In this document: positions 1 through 6,749 of the stretch, in pieces
How positions within the stretch are numbered: the stretch's first letter is position 1
How the letters are laid out: the number at the start of each line of letters is the position of its first letter
Notes under the pieces: generated by a model
Database searches by the model: none
Seen by the model: the letters and a program-made list of their open reading frames with translations, nothing else
Told to the model about the DNA's origin: nothing
Position numbers and translations under genes: made by a program
Origin: Fen-1118 sp964491625
GTDB lineage: Bacteria > Myxococcota_A > Polyangia > Fen-1088
DNA length: 11,525 bases
Direction of reading: 5' to 3'
NCBI GenBank assembly: GCA_964491625.1
Contig: CAZBIU010000220.1
Location: 1-11,525, forward strand

Positions 1-178
1 CCCGAGAGGCGCTGAAGGTGCGCTGAACGTCACCGGATGGCGCGCCGAGGCGACGCGGCCGAAGCTGGTGGCATGCGCGTGTCAGCGCCATTGAATCCTC
101 GGCAACGGGCCCAACATCCCAAGGGAACGGAGGCGCGCTGGGCGACCTGCGCGATTCGATTTGCGCGATTCGATTCGG
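1..178. other. Upstream non-coding stretch of first gene
   Basis: No convincing gene is visible here. A short frame ending in TGA at 24-26 could be the tail of a gene lying off the left edge, but seven codons are too few to judge. The notable content is a perfect 14-bp tandem duplication just before the first start codon (separate entry). A GGAGG lies at 129-133, too far from the ATG at 179 to be its ribosome site. I see no clear promoter. Confidence 0.4.
148..175. repeat. Perfect 14-bp tandem duplication (2 copies)
   Basis: The 14-mer TGCGCGATTCGATT occurs twice back to back, at 148-161 and 162-175, with no mismatch. It ends 3 nt before the ATG at 179, so it occupies the place where a ribosome-binding site would be expected. 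The junction creates an in-frame TTG at 161, an alternative start six codons upstream of the ATG. Function unknown; it may be simple slippage. Confidence 0.8.
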
Positions 179-640
179 ATGATAGACAGCAAAGCCATCG
201 CGGTTTACGTGTTCGCGGCGTCCTGCGCCCTGTGTGCTTGCGGCGGCAGCGGGGGCTCATCGCAAGAAGACGGCGCAGTATCGAGTAGGGCGTTGGACGA
301 GGGGCAGCCCGACATAGCCCAGGCCGACGCACCGGCCGCAACCGGCGTCGTGACAGCCTGCGCGGCCGTGCCGACGGCTTGTACGATGCCCTCCCCGGGC
401 TACGCCAAAGACATCGCCCCGATTCTGAATGCCAAATGCAACACCTGTCACGCCAACCCAGACTCGGGCCTCTGGCCGCTCATCGACTACGAGGACGTAA
501 GCGACTGGCAGACCCTGGTGTTGTCCGATGTCGAGTACTGCACGATGCCGCCGCCCGACTCGACCCAGCTCACACCGAACGAGCAAGCAACCATCTTGTC
601 CTGGGTCGTATGCGGAGCACCTGAGTATGGGACGCCATAA
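179..640 (+). CDS. Monohaem c-type cytochrome-like lipoprotein (copy 1)
   Basis: A 153-residue exported protein. It starts with a hydrophobic signal (about residues 7-20) ending in a lipobox LCAC, so Cys21 should be lipidated. A Gly/Ser-rich linker follows. The haem site is CNTCH at residues 87-91, in a context (KDIAPIL just before it) typical of the small cytochromes of Planctomycetes and Myxococcota. Met123 in CTMPP is the probable second axial ligand, and the domain ends with WVVCGAP; Cys121 and Cys145 may form a disulfide. The likely role is periplasmic or membrane-anchored electron transfer, partner unknown. The ATG at 179 is preferred over the in-frame TTG at 161 because it gives a normal short signal n-region; no good Shine-Dalgarno is visible. 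It is first of a three-gene cluster and is paralogous to the third gene. Haem binding is inferred from the motif. Confidence 0.82.
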   Translation: MIDSKAIAVYVFAASCALCACGGSGGSSQEDGAVSSRALDEGQPDIAQADAPAATGVVTACAAVPTACTMPSPGYAKDIAPILNAKCNTCHANPDSGLWPLIDYEDVSDWQTLVLSDVEYCTMPPPDSTQLTPNEQATILSWVVCGAPEYGTP

Positions 641-677
641 GCCATCGCGACTAGACCAGCGGGAGCGAGGATGGGCC

Positions 678-1277
678 GTGAGTGATGCGCTGGCTGTGGC
701 CGCGGTGGTGTGCCAGCTCGCCTGCTCGAGCGCCGGCGCGCCCTCGTTCACCCGGGTTGCCACGGATGCCGGCGTGTGGACGGGAATCGTCGTGGGCCCG
801 GCGAACCCGCGCTGCGTGTCCGACGCAGGTCTCTCGGTGCAGGTCACCGACCTCGCAAGCTGCAGTGCGGGCTCGACGTCCAGCGCTGGGACGTCGAGTG
901 ACTACGGCGACACGCTCTTCGGGAGCGAGGGTTACGACGACGATTGCAAGTATCACGCGTCCTGGACGTCGAGCCCGATCGCGCAGAACCAAAACGTCAC
1001 CTTCACCCTGTCGGCGACCAAGCTCGGCGACGGCAGTCCGGTCACCGGGGCGGTTCCCTACCAGGTCTTCGCCGAGGCGTTCCTAAGCGAGATCCATCCG
1101 GCTCCGCCGCTCAAACAGACCGCCACCGAGGCCGAGCCCGGCACCTACACCATCGCGCCGGTGCTGTTCGATGCCACCGGACGCTGGACCGTGCGCTTCC
1201 ACTTGTTCGAGGATTGCGATGACGGCCCGGCGGACTCACCCCACGGCCACGTCGCGTTCTTCATCGACGTTCGGTGA
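678..1277 (+). CDS. Exported YtkA/FixH-like domain protein, putative lipoprotein
   Basis: A 199-residue protein if read from the GTG at 678, which has a good GAGCGAGG Shine-Dalgarno-like stretch 7-8 nt upstream. An in-frame ATG at 627, inside the previous gene, would add 17 charged residues before the signal and is less likely. The N-terminus is a short hydrophobic signal ending in QLAC (Cys16), an imperfect lipobox. The C-terminal part (about 105-199) looks like a YtkA/FixH-type beta-sandwich: PVTGAVPYQVFAEAF, then EPGTYTIAPVLFDATGRW, then a closing SPHGHVAFFIDV. The mid region has DDDCKYHASW, and Cys90 may pair with another Cys. Such domains occur near copper handling and respiratory functions, so a role with the flanking haem lipoproteins is plausible but unproven. 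It starts 37 nt after gene 1 and ends 3 nt before gene 3, indicating one transcript. Confidence 0.75.
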   Translation: MSDALAVAAVVCQLACSSAGAPSFTRVATDAGVWTGIVVGPANPRCVSDAGLSVQVTDLASCSAGSTSSAGTSSDYGDTLFGSEGYDDDCKYHASWTSSPIAQNQNVTFTLSATKLGDGSPVTGAVPYQVFAEAFLSEIHPAPPLKQTATEAEPGTYTIAPVLFDATGRWTVRFHLFEDCDDGPADSPHGHVAFFIDVR

Positions 1278-1280
1278 GCG

Positions 1281-1661
1281 ATGCGAGCGCATCCGCCGGC
1301 CTCGCCCAAGTCGAGGAGCCTCGTGCTCCTCACCATCGCTGCGCTCTCGTGCGCGGTTGCTTGCAGGCCGGGGTCACAGGACTGCCCACGCGATCTGCCG
1401 GCGGCATGCCCCGACCATCCTCCCAGCTACCAAAGCGAGATAGCCCCGCTATTCGCCCGGACCTGCACGAGCTGCCACGCCGCCGACGCCTCGGAGAGCC
1501 AGCGCGACCTCTCGACCTATGCCGGCCTCTACGCCAACCGGGGCGCCGTGCTCGATCAGGTCTACGCATGCAACATGCCCCCGAGCGGAGCCTCGACTCT
1601 GGACACCGCTGATCGCGTGCTGCTGCTGACCTGGCTCGTGTGTGGCAGCCCCGACGATTGA
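1281..1661 (+). CDS. Monohaem c-type cytochrome-like lipoprotein (copy 2)
   Basis: A 126-residue paralogue of the first gene. A basic n-region (PKSR) precedes a hydrophobic stretch ending in LSCAVAC; Cys24 or Cys28 is the likely lipidated residue, neither in a perfect lipobox. The haem motif is CTSCH at 62-66, preceded by SEIAPLF; CNMPP at 97-101 supplies Met99 as probable axial ligand; WLVCGSP ends the domain. Haem-to-Met spacing (33 residues) matches copy 1 (32). The Gly/Ser linker of copy 1 is largely missing. The ATG at 1281 sits 3 nt after the previous stop and has only a weak, too-close Shine-Dalgarno. A GTG at 1323 with GAGGAG four bases upstream is an alternative, but it would remove the basic signal n-region. 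Role: envelope electron transfer, inferred. Confidence 0.82.
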   Translation: MRAHPPASPKSRSLVLLTIAALSCAVACRPGSQDCPRDLPAACPDHPPSYQSEIAPLFARTCTSCHAADASESQRDLSTYAGLYANRGAVLDQVYACNMPPSGASTLDTADRVLLLTWLVCGSPDD

Positions 1662-1676
1662 GCCACCGGCGGACGA

Positions 1677-3224
1677 TTACCGCGGCTCCCAGGTCGCGGC
1701 GATGTAGTTGAACGCGTGGTCGGCGTAGGCCCCTCCGCGCTGGAAGCGACCGTAGCCGAACAGCGTCGCCGCCGCGACCAGCACCGCCAGCGCGGTCGCA
1801 ACCCGTTGCCGGCGCGTCCGCCCTACGACCAGGAAAAGCGCGAGGCCGGCCACCAGGACGTAAAGAGGCAGGACGGCCCAGAATCCGCGCAAGCCGACGA
1901 GCGCACCGACGGAGTAGACGCCGTAACCCTGGCGCAGCAGCCGGAAGCTCATGTCGAACAGCGGATTGGCCATTTGATCCGGCCAGTGCGGGTAGGTCGT
2001 GGCCGCCACCACGAAGACGACCACCGCAGCCAGCACCGCCGCCAGGGCCGCGATGCTGGTGGCCAGGCGACGGAAGGCTACGTCCAAGCCCGCGGCTGCC
2101 AGCCAGGCCACAAAGGGCAGGGCGGTGGTGAGATAGCGCGGCCCCACGCACCACCCGCCGCGCGACATGTATCCGTCGAGCGAGCTTAGAAACACGAAAT
2201 AGGCCACGACGATCAAGAAGCAAACCAGCGACTCGGCACCCGCGCGACGGCGCGCCTCGCGGCTCCGCCAAATGGCGATGAAGCCGACCAGCGCCAGGAT
2301 GGTCCACGGCGCGAGCGCGAACAGGCCGTTCGACGGCAGGAACGACACGTTCCAGAATGAAGTCCGACTTAGCCCCACCATGCCTCCGAACGCAGCGCGC
2401 GGATGCGGATCGTCGGCGAATGAGTACCCGGTCTTCCAGGGCGATCCGAAAGCGCGCCATTGGTAGAGCATGAGCAACCCGAGCGGCAGGGCCGCACCGA
2501 GAGCCGAGAAGACGAGCGCACGCAGACGGGCGGCCGAGCGCAGCAGCAGGTATGCCCCGACGGCGAAGGCCGCGAGGAACGCCTGGTAATCCATGGTCAG
2601 CGACGACGCCGCAAAGAAGCCCGTCGCAAAGGCGGCCAAGCAAGGCCGCCGAGCTTGGCCGTGAACGTACGCCACCGCAGCGAAGAACGCGGCGCCGGCC
2701 AGCACCGCCGACGGCTGGTGCGACATGAAGAGCAGCGCATAGACCATGGCCGGCGATCCCAAGGCGTAGGCCACCAGGGTCGCCCGCCGCGCCCGCTCGT
2801 CGTTGGTGAAGCGGCGACTTAGGCGATAGAAGAACGGCAGAAACAGGATAGCGGGCAGGATCACGGCAGTCACCCGAAACGCCCATGTGCACACCCGCAG
2901 AGACTTTTCGCCGAACGCCTTACACACAAGGTAGGCCGGGACCGCCAAGATCGACGGCCCGGGCGGCTTGTTGGCGTACTTGTGGCCATTCGGCGAGCTC
3001 GACAAATCGTTGCGTGAGCTCAGCTTGCCGAGGCGCGCATCGATCCAAAAATGGCCGTGATCGACCAGCTCTTCCGTGGTCAGCACGCGCGGCAGCTCGT
3101 TCGCACTCTTGAGCAGGCCGAAGTAGGGAAATGCGTAAAGATAGATGACCGCCAGGAGCGCAAAGACCCACCAGCGCGGCGTTGCGGTCCGCGGGCGCGA
3201 GGCCTTGTGAGCTCCAAGTTTCAT
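1677..3224 (-). CDS. Polytopic GT-C-type glycosyltransferase-like membrane protein
   Basis: A 515-residue protein with about 12-13 hydrophobic segments, resembling the ArnT/PMT (GT39/GT83) class of lipid-phosphate-sugar-dependent glycosyltransferases. After the first membrane segment (about 18-36) comes a periplasmic loop with NELPR (Glu43 lies where this class carries its acidic catalytic residue) and then NKPPGPSIL at 85-93, matching the KPP motif of these enzymes. A late loop has GPRYL at 361-365, also typical. By family analogy it would move a sugar from a polyprenyl-phosphate donor to an envelope acceptor outside the membrane; the specificity cannot be read. The ATG at 3224 (AGGA about 10 nt upstream) is chosen over a TTG 90 nt earlier, which adds an Arg-rich, non-signal-like extension. 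It ends 15 bp from the stop of the cytochrome gene in the opposite direction and is divergent from the spermine-synthase-like gene. Confidence 0.75.
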   Translation of the reverse strand: MKLGAHKASRPRTATPRWWVFALLAVIYLYAFPYFGLLKSANELPRVLTTEELVDHGHFWIDARLGKLSSRNDLSSSPNGHKYANKPPGPSILAVPAYLVCKAFGEKSLRVCTWAFRVTAVILPAILFLPFFYRLSRRFTNDERARRATLVAYALGSPAMVYALLFMSHQPSAVLAGAAFFAAVAYVHGQARRPCLAAFATGFFAASSLTMDYQAFLAAFAVGAYLLLRSAARLRALVFSALGAALPLGLLMLYQWRAFGSPWKTGYSFADDPHPRAAFGGMVGLSRTSFWNVSFLPSNGLFALAPWTILALVGFIAIWRSREARRRAGAESLVCFLIVVAYFVFLSSLDGYMSRGGWCVGPRYLTTALPFVAWLAAAGLDVAFRRLATSIAALAAVLAAVVVFVVAATTYPHWPDQMANPLFDMSFRLLRQGYGVYSVGALVGLRGFWAVLPLYVLVAGLALFLVVGRTRRQRVATALAVLVAAATLFGYGRFQRGGAYADHAFNYIAATWEPR

Positions 3225-3385
3225 GTGGGCGGCATCCTGCCGGAAGTCGAGCGGCGGGCGAAGAGCAAATCTTCGGATATCGACCCTACGTCGAAATGCG
3301 CAGCGGGGTGACAACCTGGGTAGTTGGACCGCTGGCGACGGTTAACCAGTTTCCCTTTCCGGGAAATCCGGGGTAAGAGCGGCGA
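3225..3385. promoter_or_regulatory. Divergent intergenic region with inverted repeat
   Basis: The 161-bp gap separates the divergent glycosyltransferase-like and spermine-synthase-like genes and must hold both promoters unless transcription enters from elsewhere. I see no convincing -35/-10 pair on either strand. A perfect inverted repeat, TTTCCC (3350-3355) and GGGAAA (3361-3366) separated by 5 nt, lies 19 nt before the ATG at 3386. It could be an operator or a small leader hairpin. Confidence 0.4.
3350..3366. repeat. 6-bp perfect inverted repeat before membrane protein gene
   Basis: TTTCCC and GGGAAA separated by TTTCC, located 19 nt before the ATG at 3386. It is a possible operator half-site pair or leader hairpin. 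The arms are short, so chance occurrence cannot be excluded. Confidence 0.35.
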
Positions 3386-5743
3386 ATGCGCTGGCGCGTC
3401 TTCTCCGTCGCGGTTGGTCTCGCAAGCTGCTCGACCATCGCCCTCGAGCTGCTGCTCACACGTTTGTTCAGCGTCACCATGTACTACCACTTCGCGTACA
3501 TGGTGATTTCCGTCGCGATGCTCGGCCTATCCATCTCGGGCGTGTCGGTCTACCTCATGCCCAACCTGTTCCGCGCGCGGCGGGCGCCGCTTTGGGCGTC
3601 TCTCTTTATGCTGCTCTTCGCCTTTGCCGTTTTGTGGACCCTGCGGACCGCCCTCGGCAATCCCATCAGTCTCGCCCACTGGCGGGAGAATATCGGTCGA
3701 CTGGGCGCGCTCTACTTTGCCGCCGGGCTCACCATGCTGGCGTCGGGCCTGGCCATCTCGCTGGCCATCGCAAACGCCGGCGAACGCATCGGCAAGGTCT
3801 ACGCCTTCGATCTGATCGGCGCGGCGATTGGCTGCATCTTGATCATTCCAGCGATATCGGCCTTCGGCGGCCCGGGGGCGCTGGTCGCGTGCGGCGGCGT
3901 GGCAGCCCTTTCCGCCATCATGTTCGCGCTTTCGGCCGAGGCGAACGAAAGGCCGCGGCTACGCATTGCACTGACGGCCGTGGCCGCCGTGACCGCCATC
4001 GCCCTGTTCGTTCTCGCGGCCGGCGAAAACACCTCGCATCGATTCGGCCTGGCCCGCAATTCCGAGAAATTTCTCGGCGATCGCGAGGTGCTGTTCGAGA
4101 AGTGGAACTCGTTCTCGCAAATCACGGTTGCGCCCGCCGGCGCGCCGGATCATCGCTGGATCTTCATCGACGCCGACGCCGCGACCCGGTTATGGTCGGG
4201 CGACGTGAGCAAAGGGCACACGGTCGAGCCCCTGCGCTACAGCGAAGTCCGGGCCTCCTCGCTGGTCTACGCCCTTCGCCACGAGCGAACCGCCCTCATC
4301 ATCGGGCCGGGCGGCGGCACCGACGTGATCGCGGCGCTTCACCACGGCGTCCCGCGCGTGGTCGGCGTCGAGGTCAACCCGATCATCGTGAACGACGTGG
4401 TCCGCGGCCAATTCGCTGACTACGATGGCGACTTGTATCGCGATCCGAGAGTTCACGTGGTGGTCGACGAAGGGCGCAGCTACATCCGCCGCGCCCACGA
4501 GAGCTACGGTTCGATTCAGGCCACGTTGGTGGACACCTGGGCCGCCTCGTCGTCTGGGGCGTTTACGCTGTCGGAGAACAACCTCTACACCGTCGAGGCC
4601 TTCGAGGAATTTCTCGACCATCTGGCCCCGGGTGGAATCGTCGACATCACCCGCTGGCATGATCCATCGCGCCCCAAGGAGTTCCTGCGCCTGGTGGCCC
4701 TCGGCCGCGAAGCCCTAGAACGGCGGGGCGTACCGGCCGAGCAAGTCCAGCGCCACGTCATCTTGGTCGCCGACGGCGAGCGCCACGGCACCCTGTTGCT
4801 TTGCAAAGATCCGTTCACGCCGGGCGACGTCGAGACCGTCACGCGCTTGGTCCGAGAGCGCGGGTTGAGCCTGCTCTTCGCCCCGGGCGCAAGCAACCCC
4901 GGCGAAGATTCGTTCATGGCGGCCTACCTGCGCGCACCGTCGGGGTCTGCGTACCTCGCCGCACTTCCTTACGATGCGTCGCCCACCAGCGACAACCGCC
5001 CGTTCTTCTTCTTCAACCTGCGTACGGGCGACATGGCCTCCGCGTTCTGGCATCTCGCCGACATGGAGAAAGACAACCTCGGCATCGTCGTGCTTCTCTT
5101 TCTGTTGGTGGTCTCCGTGGTGCTGGTGGTTGTGTTTGTGGTCCTTCCACTGCTTCTGTTCGAGCGAAAGGCCCTGCAAGAAGAACGTCGCACCAAGCTG
5201 CGCGTGCTGGGCTACTTCCTTGCCCTCGGCATCGGCTTCATTCTGGTCGAGATCGGCTTCATGCAGAAGTTCGTGCTCTTCCTCGGGCATCCCATCTACT
5301 CGCTGGCGGTCGTGCTTGCGACCCTGCTCTTGGCCTCGGGAATCGGCAGCGCGCTTTCGGGCCGCGGCGCCGCGCGCTGGGGTAACCTGGGCTACGTCCG
5401 GCGCGTGGTTGTCGCGCTCGCGCTGGTTTTGCTGGCCTACGGCATCCTGCTGACTCCCATCTTCCACGTGCTCCTTGGCCTTCCCCTCTGGGCACGCATT
5501 CCCGTCGCGGCCCTGGCGGTGTTCGTGCCCGGCCTTCTGATGGGCGCCATGTTGCCGTGTGGTGTCCGCACCGCGAACAGCCTCGGTGGCGGAATTGTGG
5601 CTTGGGGCTGGGGATTGAACGGGGCCGCCGGCGTGGTCGGCTCGGTGCTGGCGGTGATTCTGTCGATGAACTTCGGCTTCAACGTGGCGCTGTTCGTCGG
5701 CATGGCGGTCTACCTGGTCGCCAGCGCCATGTTGCCAAGGTGA
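3386..5743 (+). CDS. Spermine-synthase-like domain embedded in polytopic membrane protein
   Basis: A 785-residue protein in three parts. Residues 1-212 hold about six or seven membrane segments. Residues about 235-545 form a soluble Rossmann-type domain of the spermidine/spermine synthase or SAM-methyltransferase class: IIGPGGGTD at 305-313 (nucleotide loop), GVEVNP at 327-332 (acidic residue at the end of strand 2), LVDTWAASSSGAFTL at 381-395, and TSDNRPFFFF at 534-543, a signature shared by this membrane-fused group. Residues 565-785 are a second membrane bundle including LVEIGFMQKFVLFLGHP. Fusions of this kind are common in Myxococcota and Planctomycetes, but their reaction is to my knowledge unknown. 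The usual DG-Q-E-DE entry motif and the second Asp of the polyamine-synthase DxxDP motif are not seen, so true spermidine synthesis is doubtful. Likely co-transcribed with the DHH gene 35 bp downstream. Confidence 0.82.
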   Translation: MRWRVFSVAVGLASCSTIALELLLTRLFSVTMYYHFAYMVISVAMLGLSISGVSVYLMPNLFRARRAPLWASLFMLLFAFAVLWTLRTALGNPISLAHWRENIGRLGALYFAAGLTMLASGLAISLAIANAGERIGKVYAFDLIGAAIGCILIIPAISAFGGPGALVACGGVAALSAIMFALSAEANERPRLRIALTAVAAVTAIALFVLAAGENTSHRFGLARNSEKFLGDREVLFEKWNSFSQITVAPAGAPDHRWIFIDADAATRLWSGDVSKGHTVEPLRYSEVRASSLVYALRHERTALIIGPGGGTDVIAALHHGVPRVVGVEVNPIIVNDVVRGQFADYDGDLYRDPRVHVVVDEGRSYIRRAHESYGSIQATLVDTWAASSSGAFTLSENNLYTVEAFEEFLDHLAPGGIVDITRWHDPSRPKEFLRLVALGREALERRGVPAEQVQRHVILVADGERHGTLLLCKDPFTPGDVETVTRLVRERGLSLLFAPGASNPGEDSFMAAYLRAPSGSAYLAALPYDASPTSDNRPFFFFNLRTGDMASAFWHLADMEKDNLGIVVLLFLLVVSVVLVVVFVVLPLLLFERKALQEERRTKLRVLGYFLALGIGFILVEIGFMQKFVLFLGHPIYSLAVVLATLLLASGIGSALSGRGAARWGNLGYVRRVVVALALVLLAYGILLTPIFHVLLGLPLWARIPVAALAVFVPGLLMGAMLPCGVRTANSLGGGIVAWGWGLNGAAGVVGSVLAVILSMNFGFNVALFVGMAVYLVASAMLPR

Positions 5744-5778
5744 TGGTCCGCACCGCTGAAGGCTGCTAGGTTGACCGC

Positions 5779-6741
5779 ATGAAGTTGCGCGTCCTGTTTC
5801 ACGGCAATTGTTTCGACGGCTCGGCGTCTGCGGGGCTGTTTGCGCGTTTCTTCCGCGAGCACCTGGCCAAGGGGCCCGCCGAAGTCGCCTACACGCCGAT
5901 GCAGCACAAGGGCGACGCCCAGCCCATCGACGGCAAGGTGCTCGACGGTGACGTCAACGCCTGCGTCGATTTTCGCTACAGCCAGGACTCGCGCCTCAAC
6001 TGGTGGTTCGACCACCACGCCTCGGCGTTTCAGCTGCCCGGCGACGAAGCGCACTTTCGCGCCGACCAGAGCGGGAGGAAATTCTACGACCCCACGGCCA
6101 AGAGCTGCACGCGCTTCTTAGCCCGCATGCTGGCCCAGCACTTCGGGTTTGCCGTTGACCGCTTCGCCGACCTTCTGCATTGGGCAGAAATCATCGACGG
6201 CGCGCTCTTCCCCTCAGCTGCGATGGCGGTCGAGCTGCAGGAGCCCGCGCTTCGGCTGATGACGTGGGTCGAAAACAATCGCGACCGGGCGGTGGCCGAA
6301 CGATTCATCGAAGACTTGGTGTCGCGCCCCCTCTCCGAGATAGCGTCCGATCCCTACGTCGCGGGCCCGCTTGCGCCCTTGCTCGATCGCCACCAGAAGA
6401 ATATCGAGGCCATGCGCGGGCTGTCGAAACTGGATGGCGGCGTGGCGGTGACCAACTTGATTCCCGACGGCGTTACCTCCGTCAACAAGTTCATCGTCTA
6501 CTACTTGCACCCCGACGCTCGCTACTCGGTGACCATGCTTTCGACCAACGACCGCTACAAGATCTCCGTCGGCTCGAACCCGTGGCCGCGCATCCCGCGC
6601 ACCCACGACATCGCCAAACTGTGCGAAAAGTACGGCGGCGGCGGCCACCCGGCGGTGGGCGCCATCTCGCTGCCCAAGACCGACCTTGCTGTCGTGGAGA
6701 AGGTCGCGGCCGAGGTGATCGCGTTCCTGCGCACGCCGTGA
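5779..6741 (+). CDS. DHH/DHHA1-family phosphoesterase
   Basis: A 320-residue cytoplasmic protein. Motifs in order: HGNCFDGSASAGL at 8-20 (metal-binding His8 and Asp13), DFRYS with Asp64, the DHH triad at 78-80, a fourth acidic site at IIDGA with Asp140, and a C-terminal DHHA1 domain ending in the substrate-binding GGGGH at 286-290. Members of this superfamily are Mn-dependent phosphodiesterases acting on short oligonucleotides (nanoRNA), cyclic dinucleotides, pAp or single-stranded DNA. Compared with NrnA/RecJ, motif I has a single Asp in a HxxCFDG setting, a variant I recall from uncharacterised DHH proteins, so the substrate is unknown. The length suits a stand-alone DHH-DHHA1 protein with no extra domain. 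It starts 35 bp after the membrane protein and probably shares its transcript. The Shine-Dalgarno (TAGG) is weak. Its 3' end is 8 bp from the stop of the opposing DUF3443 gene. Confidence 0.88.
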   Translation: MKLRVLFHGNCFDGSASAGLFARFFREHLAKGPAEVAYTPMQHKGDAQPIDGKVLDGDVNACVDFRYSQDSRLNWWFDHHASAFQLPGDEAHFRADQSGRKFYDPTAKSCTRFLARMLAQHFGFAVDRFADLLHWAEIIDGALFPSAAMAVELQEPALRLMTWVENNRDRAVAERFIEDLVSRPLSEIASDPYVAGPLAPLLDRHQKNIEAMRGLSKLDGGVAVTNLIPDGVTSVNKFIVYYLHPDARYSVTMLSTNDRYKISVGSNPWPRIPRTHDIAKLCEKYGGGGHPAVGAISLPKTDLAVVEKVAAEVIAFLRTP

Positions 6742-6749
6742 GGGACCGT

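Noticed and set aside
1658..1690. Possible bidirectional hairpin terminator between convergent genes
   Set aside because: Only GCGG/CCGC plus AGCC/GGCT with a 4-nt bulge can pair, and there is no T-tract on either side.
1330..2892. 520-codon open frame on the minus strand
   Set aside because: It lies in another frame of the glycosyltransferase-like gene, is Arg/Gly-rich without membrane segments, and runs into the cytochrome gene; a high-GC shadow.
4715..5467. 250-codon Gln/Glu/His-rich minus-strand frame
   Set aside because: Antisense shadow of the spermine-synthase-like membrane protein; the composition mirrors the complementary hydrophobic codons.
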